This document shows positions 1 through 8,851 of a stretch of 64,000 nt of DNA, piece after piece (position 1 is the stretch's first letter; each line of letters starts with the position of its first letter). The stretch spans positions 8,556,001 through 8,620,000 of the forward strand of contig NZ_CP034539.1 in the NCBI RefSeq assembly GCF_003963535.1, in the 5' to 3' direction. This DNA is from Streptomyces cyaneochromogenes (GTDB taxonomy: Bacteria; Actinomycetota; Actinomycetes; Streptomycetales; Streptomycetaceae). The notes under the pieces are model-generated. The model was given only the letters and a program-made list of their open reading frames with translations, made no database searches and was not told the origin of the DNA. The translations under genes were made by a program, and so were the position numbers.

Positions 1-960
1 CCAGTAGCCGTTGTAGTAGCCGCCGGGGATGAAGGTGTCCTCCAGCTCGGAGGCGCCCACCTTGCCGTCGGCCGGCTTCCTGGCCAGGGCCGCCCGCATG
101 GCGTACCACTTGGCCTCGACCTTCGAGGGATCGGTCCCGAGCCTGTAGGTGGTGTCGTACTTGGCGACCCACGCCAGGAACGCGCGGTGGCGGTCGTCGA
201 AGGCGTGGTCCTGCGCGAGGTTGGCCTCGTACCAGACGCCGGTCGGGTCGACGACCGAGTCCAGGGCCGCGCGCCGCACCCGCTGGGGGAAGAGCTTGGC
301 GTAGACCGCGCCGAGGTAGGTGCCGTACGAGTAGCCGAAGTAGTTGATCCGCTTCGCGCCGAGTGCCGCTCGGATCCTGTCCATGTCGCGCGCGGCGCTG
401 ACCGTGTCGAGGTACGGGAGCACGTCCGCGTACTTCTCGCCGCAGGCCCGTGCGAAGGCCTCGGCGCGTTGGAGGTTGGCCCGCTCGATCCGCGGTGTGC
501 GCGGCACGGAGTCCGGGCGTACCGCGTCGAAGTGGCCGGGTCTGCAGTCGAGGGCGGGTGTGCTCCTGCCGACGCCGCGCGGGTCGAAGCCGATGACGTC
601 GTACTGTGCCGCCACCGCCTTGGGCAGTCCCGAGGCGACGAATCCGGCGAGGGTGAGCCCGCTCCCGCCGGGGCCGCCCGGGTTGACCAGCAGCGGGCCC
701 TGGTACTTCTTCGCGGTGTGCGGGACGCGGGACAGCGCGAGCGTGATCTGCCGGCCGTGCGGGCGGGCGTGGTCGAGTGGCACCTCAAGGGATGCGCACT
801 GGAGTGTCGGGTAGTTCTTGGTGCCGCAGTTCTTCCAGCTGAGGGGTGCGGCGTGAGCGGTTCCCGCGGTGTGCGGGGCGCGCGCCTCGGCGGGGACGGC
901 CGTCACGGTCCCGGCCACGAGGGCGGCCGTCCCGCACAGCACGGCTGCGCGTTTTCGCAT
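1..960 (-). CDS. Secreted tripeptidyl-aminopeptidase-type alpha/beta hydrolase (3' end outside window)
   Basis: The reading frame is open on the minus strand from an ATG at 960 to the window edge, giving 320 residues and no stop, so the C-terminus is missing. The start has a good ribosome site (GGGAGG, 8 bases upstream). The first 28 residues form a signal peptide (basic MRKRAA, then a hydrophobic stretch, ending in AEARA). The mature part shows the oxyanion-loop motif NPGGPGGSG, the DPRGVGRS motif and the nucleophile elbow GYSYG, all typical of the Streptomyces Tap/SlpD/SlpE family (clan SC, S33-like). The product probably removes N-terminal tripeptides from secreted proteins. The Asp and His of the triad should lie in the missing part. 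Family call is secure; exact substrate is inferred. Confidence 0.9.
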   Translation of the reverse strand, partial: MRKRAAVLCGTAALVAGTVTAVPAEARAPHTAGTAHAAPLSWKNCGTKNYPTLQCASLEVPLDHARPHGRQITLALSRVPHTAKKYQGPLLVNPGGPGGSGLTLAGFVASGLPKAVAAQYDVIGFDPRGVGRSTPALDCRPGHFDAVRPDSVPRTPRIERANLQRAEAFARACGEKYADVLPYLDTVSAARDMDRIRAALGAKRINYFGYSYGTYLGAVYAKLFPQRVRRAALDSVVDPTGVWYEANLAQDHAFDDRHRAFLAWVAKYDTTYRLGTDPSKVEAKWYAMRAALARKPADGKVGASELEDTFIPGGYYNGYW

Positions 961-1095
961 GAAGTCCTCCCAGGACGGAGGGTCGCGGACCGCGAGGGTC
1001 ACGGTCCCGGCCGCATCGTCCCGGCGTGGACGCCCGGAAGAACTCGATCGGGCAGGACTTGACCCGATTGCGTCGAGGGATGTGCTCCAATGCGC

Positions 1096-2133
1096 TCAAA
1101 TAAGCGTAAGTTGGGTCGGTTCGGTCATCGCGTGCTCGGTCGGCTCGGGCTCGCTGATCCGCCGGGGCGTTCCCGCGCGCGTGGGGCCGATGCCGTACTC
1201 CTGCGCCAGGTCGTGCACCTGACGGGTGATCCGGCGCTGGTACCACTTCGGCGCATAGGCGCCGTCCGCGTACAGCCGCTCGTAGCGGCGCACCAGATGC
1301 GGGTGGTGGCGGCCGAGCCAGGCCATGAACCACTCGCGGGCCCCGGGCCGCAGATGCAGCACCAGCGGCGTGACGGAGGTGGCCCCGGAGGCGGCGATCG
1401 CCCGCACGGTGGCCCGCAGTTGGGCCGGGTGGTCGCTCAGGAAGGGGATCACCGGCGCCATCAGCACCCCGCACCCGAGACCGTGCTCGGTGAACGTGCG
1501 GACGACATCCAGGCGCCGCTCGGGGGCGGGTGTGCCCGGCTCCACGGTGCGCCACAGCTCGGGGTCGACGAAGCCGACCGAGACCGAGATGCCGACGTCC
1601 GTCACCTCGGAGGACTGCTTCAGCAGGTCGAGGTCGCGCAGGATCAGCGTGCCCTTGGTCAGGATCGAGTAGGGGTTGGCGTGATCGCGCAGGGCGGCGA
1701 GGATGCCCGGCATCAGGCGGTAGCGGCCCTCGGCGCGCTGATAGCAGTCGACGTTCGTGCCCATCGCTATGTGATCGCCCAGCCAGCGGCGGGAGGAGAG
1801 CTGGCGGCGCAGCAGTTCGGGGGCGTTCACCTTGACGACGATCTGGGAGTCGAAGCCCAGGCCCGTGTCGAGGTCCAGATAGCTGTGGGTCTTGCGGGCG
1901 AAGCAGTACACGCACGCGTGCGAGCAGCCCCGATAGGGGTTGACCGTCCACTCGAAGGGCATGCGCGAGGCGCCCGGCACCCGGTTGATGATCGAGCGGG
2001 CCCGGATCTCGTGGAACGTGATCCCGGCGAACTCGGGCGTGTCGAAGGTGCGGGTGACGACGGCGTCCGCGCCGAACAGCGCGGTGTCGGCCCGGCTGTG
2101 ATCGGACTCCAGGGTGAGGTTCTCCCAGCGCAT
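1096..2133 (-). CDS. Rv2578c-type radical SAM protein
   Basis: This 345-residue protein carries the radical SAM cluster motif CSHACVYC (CxxxCxxC) near residue 70, inside NPYRGCSHACVYCFAR. This is the hallmark of the Rv2578c/SplB-like group that binds a 4Fe-4S cluster and S-adenosylmethionine. The ATG at 2133 follows a strong site (GAGGAGG, 5-8 bases upstream). The substrate is not known. SplB relatives repair spore photoproduct, so a DNA-repair or nucleic-acid role is possible but unproven. A LexA-type box lies 33 bp upstream, with a plausible -10 (TATTCT, 2160-2165) directly after it, so DNA-damage induction is likely. The gene is divergent from the SRPBCC gene at 2326. Confidence 0.88.
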   Translation of the reverse strand: MRWENLTLESDHSRADTALFGADAVVTRTFDTPEFAGITFHEIRARSIINRVPGASRMPFEWTVNPYRGCSHACVYCFARKTHSYLDLDTGLGFDSQIVVKVNAPELLRRQLSSRRWLGDHIAMGTNVDCYQRAEGRYRLMPGILAALRDHANPYSILTKGTLILRDLDLLKQSSEVTDVGISVSVGFVDPELWRTVEPGTPAPERRLDVVRTFTEHGLGCGVLMAPVIPFLSDHPAQLRATVRAIAASGATSVTPLVLHLRPGAREWFMAWLGRHHPHLVRRYERLYADGAYAPKWYQRRITRQVHDLAQEYGIGPTRAGTPRRISEPEPTEHAMTEPTQLTLI

Positions 2134-2165
2134 GGTGCCTCCTCGGTAGCACTGCCCCCAGAATA

Positions 2166-2177
2166 GAACACATGTTC
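2166..2177. promoter_or_regulatory. Putative LexA (SOS) box
   Basis: The sequence GAACACATGTTC is a perfect GAAC-N4-GTTC palindrome, the actinobacterial/Bacillus-type LexA core. It lies in the divergent region between the radical SAM gene (33 bp from its ATG) and the SRPBCC gene (about 150 bp from its ATG). It sits between the presumed -35 and -10 of the radical SAM promoter, where a repressor would block transcription. Binding itself is inferred. Confidence 0.65.
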
Positions 2178-2325
2178 CCTTGATCGTGCGACCTAAATCC
2201 CGGTTCCGATTTCGATCACTGTGCGACCGCTTCGGGAAGCTGATCGGGACCCCGATTTGGGTGGTCCGGGAGCGGGGTGGTTGGCTTGCTCCAACCCCCG
2301 AGAAATCAGGTCCTGGAGGAAGTCA

Positions 2326-2769
2326 ATGGCGCAGGTCGAGGCCACTACGGAGCGGGTCGTCGCGGCGGACGCGGAGAAGGTGTTCGACGCCCTCGCCGAC
2401 TACAGCGGCACCCGGCAGAATCTGCTGCCCGAGCACTTCAGCGAGTACGAGGTGCGCGAGGGCGGCGACGGCGAGGGCACCCTCGTCCACTGGAGGCTCC
2501 AGGCCACCAGCAAGCGCGTCCGGGACTGCCTCCTGGAGGTCAGCGAGCCCACCGACGGCGAGCTCGTCGAGAAGGACCGCAACTCCTCCATGGTCACCAC
2601 CTGGCGGGTCACCCCGGCCGGCGAGGGCAAGTCCCGGGTCGTCGTCACCACCACCTGGCAGGGCGCCGGCGGTATCGGCGGCTTCTTCGAGAAGACCTTC
2701 GCGCCCAAGGGTCTCGGCCGGATCTACGACGCGGTGCTCGACAAGCTGGCCGCCGAGGTCGAGAGTTAA
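2326..2769 (+). CDS. SRPBCC-family (START-like) protein
   Basis: The 147-residue protein begins at the ATG preceded by GGAGGA, six bases upstream; longer in-frame starts upstream lack a ribosome site. It matches the SRPBCC/polyketide-cyclase-like hydrophobic-pocket fold: an N-terminal strand (VEATTERVVAADAEKVFDALADYS) ending in the typical helix, a central beta-sheet and a C-terminal amphipathic helix (GRIYDAVLDKLAAEV). There is no signal peptide or membrane segment, so it should be cytoplasmic. Members bind lipids or other small hydrophobic ligands; the ligand here cannot be read from sequence. It may share the divergent promoter region with the radical SAM gene. It is clearly a real gene with typical codon use. 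Confidence 0.82.
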   Translation: MAQVEATTERVVAADAEKVFDALADYSGTRQNLLPEHFSEYEVREGGDGEGTLVHWRLQATSKRVRDCLLEVSEPTDGELVEKDRNSSMVTTWRVTPAGEGKSRVVVTTTWQGAGGIGGFFEKTFAPKGLGRIYDAVLDKLAAEVES

Positions 2770-2915
2770 GTCCCCGGTGACCGGGGGCCCTTGGCCTCCT
2801 CACTGGATCGAGTGGAACTCCGTCGTGTCCGGGACGGCGCCGTAACTCGCCGTGCTTGCTCGTAGTTGTCGCCTAATGCGGGAAATGTGAGCAGGTACGG
2901 CGAGGGGAACGGCAC

Positions 2916-5300
2916 GTGGGCGGCACGACACTGGTGCAGGACGACACCGTCACCGCACCTCCTCCACAGGCCCCGTCCCAAGGCGCCGAGAACGGACTGA
3001 GCCCGCGCCGGGTGCGGTTGGTCTTCTTCGCACTGATGCTCGCGCTGCTGCTGGCCGCGCTGGAGCAGATGATCGTCGCCACCGCGCTGCCGAAGATCGT
3101 CGGCGAGCTGCACGGCCTGGACAGGATGTCCTGGGCGATCACCGCCTACCTGCTCACCGCCACCATCGGCCTGCCGATCTACGGCAAGCTCGGCGATCTC
3201 CTCGGCCGCAAGGGCGTCTTCCAGTTCGCGATCGTCGTCTTCGTCGTCGGCTCCGCGCTCGCGGGACGGGCCGAGACCATGGACCAGCTGATCGCCTACC
3301 GCGCCGTCCAGGGCGTCGGCGCGGGCGGCCTCATGATCGGTGTCCAGGCGATCATCGCCGACATCGTGCCGGCCCGTGAGCGCGGCCGCTTCATGGGCCT
3401 GATCGGCGCCGCGTTCGGTCTCGCCTCGGTCGCCGGGCCCCTGCTGGGCGGCTACTTCACGGACCACCTGTCCTGGCGGTGGTGCTTCTACATCAACGTC
3501 CCCTTCGGCCTCGTCACGCTGGCCGTCGTCGCCGTCGTCCTGAAACTGCCGAGGCCGCGGGGCAGGCGCCGGCTCGACATCCTCGGCTCCCTGCTGCTCG
3601 CCGCCGCCTCGACCTGCCTGGTCCTGCTGACCAGTTGGGGCGGCACCGAGTACGCCTGGGGCTCCCGGATCGTCCTCGGCCTCGGCGCGGGAGCGGTCCT
3701 CGCCACCGTCCTCTTCCTCGTCGTCGAGCACTTCGCCGTCGAACCCCTCATCCCGCTGCGGCTGTTCAGGGACTCCGTCTTCAACGTCACCGGACTGGTC
3801 GGCCTGGTGATCGGCGTCGCCCTGTTCGGCGCGGCCGGCTATCTGCCGACCTTCCTGCAGATGGTCGACGGGGCCACGGCCACCGAGTCGGGCCTGCTCA
3901 TGCTGCCGATGATGGGCGGCATCGTCGGCGCGTCGGTCGTCTCCGGCCAGCTCATCAGCCGCACCGGCCGCTACAAGCTCCACCCCGTGCTCGGCAGCGC
4001 CCTCTCGGTCGCCGGCATGTGGCTGCTGTCCCGCCTCGACGCAGACACGCCCCGGCTGCACTACAGCATCTGGATGGCCGTCCTCGGCGCCGGCATCGGC
4101 ATGGTGATGCCGGTCCTGATCCTCGCCGTGCAGAACTCCGTGCGCCCCGCCGACCTCGGCACCGCCACCAGCGCCAACAACTACTTCCGGCAGATCGGCG
4201 GCAGCGTCGGCGCCGCGATCTTCGGCACCCTCTTCGCCGACCGGCTCGCCGACGCCCTGGCCGTACACCTGCCCACGCGCGCGGGAGCCGAGCTTCCCGA
4301 CCCCGAGTCCATCACCCCGCAGCTCGTCCACGCCCTGCCGCCGGATCTGCGCGACGGCTACATCCGGGCCTACGCCGAGGCCATGCCGCGCATCTTCCTC
4401 TACCTGGTGCCGGTGCTCGTCCTCGGCCTGCTGATCGCCCTTTTCCTCAAGGAGAAGCCCTTGCTGTCCCATGACGTCCCGGCCCTGGAGACGGACCCGG
4501 CGCCGGTGAACGCCCCGATCCCGCCGTCCCGTTCGCCGCACGCCACCGCGGTTCCCGTCCGCGGCTCGGTGCAGCACCCCGACGGCACCTTCGTGCCGCG
4601 CGCGGCGCTCACGCTCATCGACGTCGCCGGGCAGCAGATCGGGCGCGGCACGAGCGGCGACGACGGACGGTACACGCTGGCGACGCCGGGACCCGGGGCG
4701 TACGTGCTGATCGCCGCGGCGGGCGGCCACCAGCCGCAGGCCGTCTCCGTGACCGTCGGCGAGCGCCCGGTCGACCTGGACATCGTCCTCGGCGGCGCCG
4801 GACGCCTCGCCGGGCGGGTGCTCACCCCCGACGGCACCCCCGTGGACGCCACCGTCACCCTCACCAACGTCCACGGCGAGGTCGTCGCCACCACCCGCAG
4901 CGCCCGCGAAGGCGGCTACGTCATCACCGAGTTGGTCGCCGGCGAGTACACCCTCGCCGCGAGCTCGCCCGCCTTCCGCCCGGCCGCCGTCCCCGCCACC
5001 GTGAAGGCGGCCCGCGAGACCCGCCAGGACATCGAACTCGCCGGCGGCGCCCTCCTGCGCGGCACCGTGCGGGCGGGCGGCGGGCGGCCCGTCGAGGACG
5101 CGCGCGTGACCCTGCTCGACGCGGTCGGCAACGTCATGGACACCCTCACCACCGGCCCTGACGGCACCTTCCGGTTCGTCGACCTCGCCACCGGCGAGTA
5201 CACCGTCATCGCCACCGGTTACCCGCCGGTCGCCACGGTGCTCCAGGTCGCCGGAGGAGGCCGAACGGAACGCGACCTTCAGCTCGGGCACGAGGACTGA
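2916..5300 (+). CDS. DHA2-type MFS efflux pump fused to C-terminal carboxypeptidase-regulatory-like beta domains
   Basis: The protein has 794 residues from a GTG start. Residues about 30-511 form a 14-helix drug:proton antiporter of the EmrB/QacA (DHA2) group, with motif A GKLGDLLGRKG at 90-100 and motif C-like glycines around FGLASVAGPLLGGYF. Typical family length is about 480-530 residues. The extra 280 residues hold three consecutive beta-sandwich repeats (about 548-626, 630-706, 712-790), each with the pattern G-x-V ... DG-x-Y/F ... L-x-x-G-x-Y-x-L/V seen in carboxypeptidase D regulatory-like domains. Substrate is unknown. With 14 helices both termini should be cytoplasmic, which makes the tail topology odd because such domains are usually extracellular. 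Confidence 0.88.
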   Translation: MGGTTLVQDDTVTAPPPQAPSQGAENGLSPRRVRLVFFALMLALLLAALEQMIVATALPKIVGELHGLDRMSWAITAYLLTATIGLPIYGKLGDLLGRKGVFQFAIVVFVVGSALAGRAETMDQLIAYRAVQGVGAGGLMIGVQAIIADIVPARERGRFMGLIGAAFGLASVAGPLLGGYFTDHLSWRWCFYINVPFGLVTLAVVAVVLKLPRPRGRRRLDILGSLLLAAASTCLVLLTSWGGTEYAWGSRIVLGLGAGAVLATVLFLVVEHFAVEPLIPLRLFRDSVFNVTGLVGLVIGVALFGAAGYLPTFLQMVDGATATESGLLMLPMMGGIVGASVVSGQLISRTGRYKLHPVLGSALSVAGMWLLSRLDADTPRLHYSIWMAVLGAGIGMVMPVLILAVQNSVRPADLGTATSANNYFRQIGGSVGAAIFGTLFADRLADALAVHLPTRAGAELPDPESITPQLVHALPPDLRDGYIRAYAEAMPRIFLYLVPVLVLGLLIALFLKEKPLLSHDVPALETDPAPVNAPIPPSRSPHATAVPVRGSVQHPDGTFVPRAALTLIDVAGQQIGRGTSGDDGRYTLATPGPGAYVLIAAAGGHQPQAVSVTVGERPVDLDIVLGGAGRLAGRVLTPDGTPVDATVTLTNVHGEVVATTRSAREGGYVITELVAGEYTLAASSPAFRPAAVPATVKAARETRQDIELAGGALLRGTVRAGGGRPVEDARVTLLDAVGNVMDTLTTGPDGTFRFVDLATGEYTVIATGYPPVATVLQVAGGGRTERDLQLGHED

Positions 5301-5476
5301 GCAGGGGACCGGTACGCGTGGCTGTCCTGCGAGGACGCGGCGCGCACGGCATCTGCACGGGCCCCGGCGCTCCCGGCTCACCAATTCCCGTATTGCCGCA
5401 CATCGCCTTCGCCCGGAGCCGTACGGTGGAGTAGGCGGCAGATCTTGCGGAGCCGTGGGGAGAGAGGGCCTGCGCC

Positions 5477-7912
5477 ATGGACCGTGGCACCGAGAGGGAC
5501 GGCGCGGTGACGGAGCACGCCGCGGCCGGCCGCATCCCGCTGGCCGTCGTCGTGGTGGACCGCGAGGGCCTCGTCTCCCACTGGAGCTCCGGCGCACGCC
5601 GTCTGTTCGGCGCCGCCAAGGAGGAGGCGATCGGACGCCCGGCCGTCGATCTGCTGCCCGTCTCCGGAGCACTGCCCGAGGACGAGGACCTCTCGCCGTA
5701 CGGGGCCTACGCGGCGTACGACGGACTCGGCCACGACCTCGAATCGTCCCTCGACGGGCGGCTGTTCTACCCGGCGGCGGGCCGCGCCCGCCTCACCGTG
5801 CCCGAGCGGGACCGCGTGGACGTGCTGTGGTGGGCGTACCCGCTGGTGGGCCCAGGGCCGGAGCGTCTCCTCGTGCTCGGCGCCGACGTGGGGCGGCTCC
5901 AGCAGGACGGCGACGGCGAGGACCCCGGCTTCGACCGCGTCGCACCCGGCTTCGCCCTGCACACCGACTTCCCCGGCGCCGCGGAACTCGCCCGCGGCCT
6001 CCCCGAGATCCTGCCCAGCATGAGCGTGCAGGAGAGTGCCCGCATCGTCGGCCAGATCCTCGAACTGGGCTATCCCGTCCTGGAGTTCAGCCAGAACGAC
6101 CGGGTGCCCGTCACCCCCGACTGGGGCGTGCCCCGGCGCGTGGAGCGCAAGGCCCGCCGCGAGCGCGCCGCCCGGGCCGCCGCCGAGGGCCTGCCGTTAC
6201 CTCAGGAGTACGCCGACGACGACGTGGACCTCGAGTACGCCGCAGTACGCGAACACCTGGAGTTCCTCAACGAGGTCAGCGGCCGCATCGGCACCTCCCT
6301 CGACCTGTCGCGGACCATCATCGAGGTCAGCAAGGCCGTCGTCCCGCGCTTCACCGACGTCGCCGGCACCTATCTGCGCGAACAGGTAGTCGCCGGTGAG
6401 GGGTTCCCCGACGGAGTGCCGGACACGACCACCATGTGGCACCGGGTCGCCGTCGAGCACACCGACGAACCCGGCCGCTGGGACGACGTCGTGCCCGTCG
6501 GCGAGGCCATGCCCTTCCCGGCGCACACGCCGTTCTTCCAGTGCATGACCAGCGGCGAGCCCGTTCTCGTGCCGCGCATCAGCGAGGAGATGGGCCACGC
6601 CATCGCCTCGCAGTTCGAGAAGCGCGACATCCGGCCGCTCATCACGGGCCGCTCCATGCTGGTCGTACCCCTCAAGGCCCGCAATGTGGTGCTCGGCTTC
6701 ATGATCCTGCTGCGTCACCCCGAGCGGCCCGTCTTCAACGACATGGACCGTGTCACCGGCGCCGAACTCGCCGCCCGCGCGGGCCTCGTGCTCGACAACG
6801 CGCGCATGTACACCTACCAGGAGTCCGTCGCCGAGACCCTCCAGGACAGCATGCTGCCGCACATCCCGCCGCGCATGGCGGGCTGCGACATCGCCACCCG
6901 CTATCTGCCGGGCACGTTGCTGGGGCGGGTCGGCGGCGACTGGTTCGACTCCGTGAAACTGCCCGGCGCGCGCACCGCCCTCGTCGTCGGCGACGTCATG
7001 GGGCACGGCCTCAACTCGGCCGCCATGATGGGCCAGTTGCGGACGGCCGTGCAGACCATGGCCGCCCTCGACCTGCCGCCCGCGCAGTTGCTGCGCAACC
7101 TCGACGACCTCGCCCAGCGCCTCGGCGACACCTACCTAGCGACCTGCCTGTACGCCGTCTACGACCCGATCGCGAGTGAGCTCCACATCGCCAACGCCGG
7201 TCACATCCCGCCCGTGCTGGTCCGCGCCGACGACGGACGCAGTGAGCTGCTCGACCTGCCCACGGGCGCGCCGATCGGCGTCGGCGGTGTGCCCTTCGAG
7301 GCGGTACGGGTGCGCGTGGAGCCCGGGGACCGGATCGTGATGTGCACCGACGGACTGGTCGAGGTGCGCGGCGAGGACATCGGTGTCGGTCTCGCGACGC
7401 TCTGCGAGTCCGCCGCCCACCCGGCCGCGTCCATGGACGATGCCTGCGACACCATCATCCGTGCCCTCAACACCCGCGGCGGCCGCAAGGACGACGTCGC
7501 CCTGCTGATGTCCCGTCTCAACGGCATCGCGCCCGAGGACGTCGCCGAATGGCGGCTCTCCCTCGACCCGGTGGAGGTGCCCCGGGCCCGCGCCGTCGTC
7601 CGCGAACAGCTCCACGACTGGGGCCTGGGGAAGCTGGCCGACAGCGTGGAGCTGATGGTCAGCGAGCTCGTCACCAACGCTGTACGGCACTCCCACAGCC
7701 GCCCCGTCGAACTGCGCCTCATCCGCGGCGACACGCTGCTGTGCGAGGTGGACGACGACGATCACGACCTGCCGACCCTGCTGAACGCCGGCCCCGGCGA
7801 CGAGGCCGGGCGTGGGCTGCGGGTGGTGAGCACGCTCGCGCGCGAGTGGGGCACCAGTCGTACGAGCGCCGGGAAGACCGTCCGGTTCGAACTCACGCTC
7901 CCGCGACGCTGA
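5477..7912 (+). CDS. Multidomain PAS-GAF-SpoIIE phosphatase-HATPase regulator
   Basis: This 811-residue cytoplasmic regulator starts at an ATG after GGGGAGAGAGG. It has an N-terminal PAS-like segment (about 15-130, IPLAVVVVDREGLVSHWS), a linker, a GAF-like region (about 255-440) and a PP2C/SpoIIE phosphatase (about 460-670). Metal-binding aspartates are visible in GGDWFD, VVGDVMGHG, MCTDGLVE and GRKDDVALL. A C-terminal RsbW-like ATPase (about 690-811) carries the N-box ELVTNAVRH and the GRGL loop. Streptomyces has many such proteins, which combine an anti-sigma kinase and an anti-anti-sigma phosphatase in one chain. Its partner is not adjacent; the SigB-family factor at 61963 is one candidate, by family logic only. 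Confidence 0.9.
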   Translation: MDRGTERDGAVTEHAAAGRIPLAVVVVDREGLVSHWSSGARRLFGAAKEEAIGRPAVDLLPVSGALPEDEDLSPYGAYAAYDGLGHDLESSLDGRLFYPAAGRARLTVPERDRVDVLWWAYPLVGPGPERLLVLGADVGRLQQDGDGEDPGFDRVAPGFALHTDFPGAAELARGLPEILPSMSVQESARIVGQILELGYPVLEFSQNDRVPVTPDWGVPRRVERKARRERAARAAAEGLPLPQEYADDDVDLEYAAVREHLEFLNEVSGRIGTSLDLSRTIIEVSKAVVPRFTDVAGTYLREQVVAGEGFPDGVPDTTTMWHRVAVEHTDEPGRWDDVVPVGEAMPFPAHTPFFQCMTSGEPVLVPRISEEMGHAIASQFEKRDIRPLITGRSMLVVPLKARNVVLGFMILLRHPERPVFNDMDRVTGAELAARAGLVLDNARMYTYQESVAETLQDSMLPHIPPRMAGCDIATRYLPGTLLGRVGGDWFDSVKLPGARTALVVGDVMGHGLNSAAMMGQLRTAVQTMAALDLPPAQLLRNLDDLAQRLGDTYLATCLYAVYDPIASELHIANAGHIPPVLVRADDGRSELLDLPTGAPIGVGGVPFEAVRVRVEPGDRIVMCTDGLVEVRGEDIGVGLATLCESAAHPAASMDDACDTIIRALNTRGGRKDDVALLMSRLNGIAPEDVAEWRLSLDPVEVPRARAVVREQLHDWGLGKLADSVELMVSELVTNAVRHSHSRPVELRLIRGDTLLCEVDDDDHDLPTLLNAGPGDEAGRGLRVVSTLAREWGTSRTSAGKTVRFELTLPRR

Positions 7913-8065
7913 TCCCTTGTGCCCCAGTGGGGGTACGACGGCGCACAGGTCTCGAATGCGGAGTGAAGGAATGCGCCACGCGCTTGTAGCCGTCACCCGC
8001 CCGCGATAGACCGTACTGTCCCGTCAGTTCGCGGCGGGCAGGCGTCGTACCCTGGGGAGTCGGTC

Positions 8066-8791
8066 ATGAGCGTGACGAGTCGGTACCGGGAGGCCTGGGA
8101 GGGCTTCTGGCGTGAAGCCTCCGACGAGGAGGGGGCGGTGTTCTGGGACGCGGCGCCGGACCTGACGGCGGGCCGCCATCTCACCCTCTTCGAGGCGCAC
8201 CTGGCCGAGCCGGGCCTGCCGATGGTCGACCTGGGCTGCGGCAATGGCACCCAGACCCGCTTCCTCGCTGACCACTTCACGCGCGTCGTCGGCGCCGACC
8301 TGTCCGCCGCGGCCCTCGACCACGCCCGGCGCGCCGACCCGGCCGGGCAGGCGGCGTACCGGCTGTTCGACGCCGTGGAGAAGACCGAGGCCGAGACGCT
8401 GCACGCCGAACTCGGCGACGCCAACATCTATATGCGGGGCGTGCTGCACCAGGCCGAGCCCGACGACCGGCAGCTGATGGTGAACGGGATCGCCACGCTG
8501 GTCGGTGAGCGCGGCAGGGTCTTCCTCGTCGAACTCTCCGAGTCCGCCAAGCCCGTCCTCGTCGGCCTCGCCCAGAGCCCGGCGGGCCCGCCGCCCAAGC
8601 TCGCGCCCATCTTCCGGCACGGCATCGCCCCCGGCGAGGTCGCCGACGCGGCGGTGCCCGAGTATCTGCGCGCGGCCGGGCTCACCGTCCTCGCGAGCGG
8701 CGAACTGCCCCTGATCACCACGGAGTACGGGCCGGACGGTGCGCGGATCGAGCTGCCGTCGAAGTGGGTGGTGGCGGGCCGGACGGCCTGA
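8066..8791 (+). CDS. Class I SAM-dependent methyltransferase
   Basis: This protein has 241 residues, with an ATG start after a GGGGAG site. The SAM-binding motif I is clear at about residues 53-63 (VDLGCGNGTQT), followed by the acidic end of strand beta2 (VVGADLS) and a motif III-like strand (FLVELSES). There is no signal peptide. The length fits the common Methyltransf_25-like fold. The acceptor substrate cannot be told, and no pathway genes adjoin it. It converges on the surface-protein gene ending at 8852, with a hairpin terminator between them. Confidence 0.8.
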   Translation: MSVTSRYREAWEGFWREASDEEGAVFWDAAPDLTAGRHLTLFEAHLAEPGLPMVDLGCGNGTQTRFLADHFTRVVGADLSAAALDHARRADPAGQAAYRLFDAVEKTEAETLHAELGDANIYMRGVLHQAEPDDRQLMVNGIATLVGERGRVFLVELSESAKPVLVGLAQSPAGPPPKLAPIFRHGIAPGEVADAAVPEYLRAAGLTVLASGELPLITTEYGPDGARIELPSKWVVAGRTA

Positions 8792-8800
8792 TCGCGGCTG

Positions 8801-8830
8801 CCCTCCGGCGCGTCCGTGCACGCCGGAGGG
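8801..8830. terminator. Bidirectional hairpin terminator
   Basis: Ten-base arms CCCTCCGGCG and CGCCGGAGGG flank a 10-base loop, between the methyltransferase stop (8791) and the convergent surface-protein stop (8852). There is no T-run, as is usual in Streptomyces. It probably serves both strands. Confidence 0.65.
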
Positions 8831-8851
8831 TGAACTTGGTTCATTCCGCGG

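Noticed and set aside
2766..5672. 968-residue minus-strand open frame opposite the MFS gene
   Set aside because: Composition is an antisense shadow of a GC-rich gene: rich in Gly, Arg, Asp and Glu, no domain, no ribosome site. The plus-strand MFS protein is clearly the real product.
5477..7912. Cognate regulator pair with the sigma factor at 61963
   Set aside because: Family logic alone; the genes are 54 kb apart and Streptomyces has dozens of such phosphatases.
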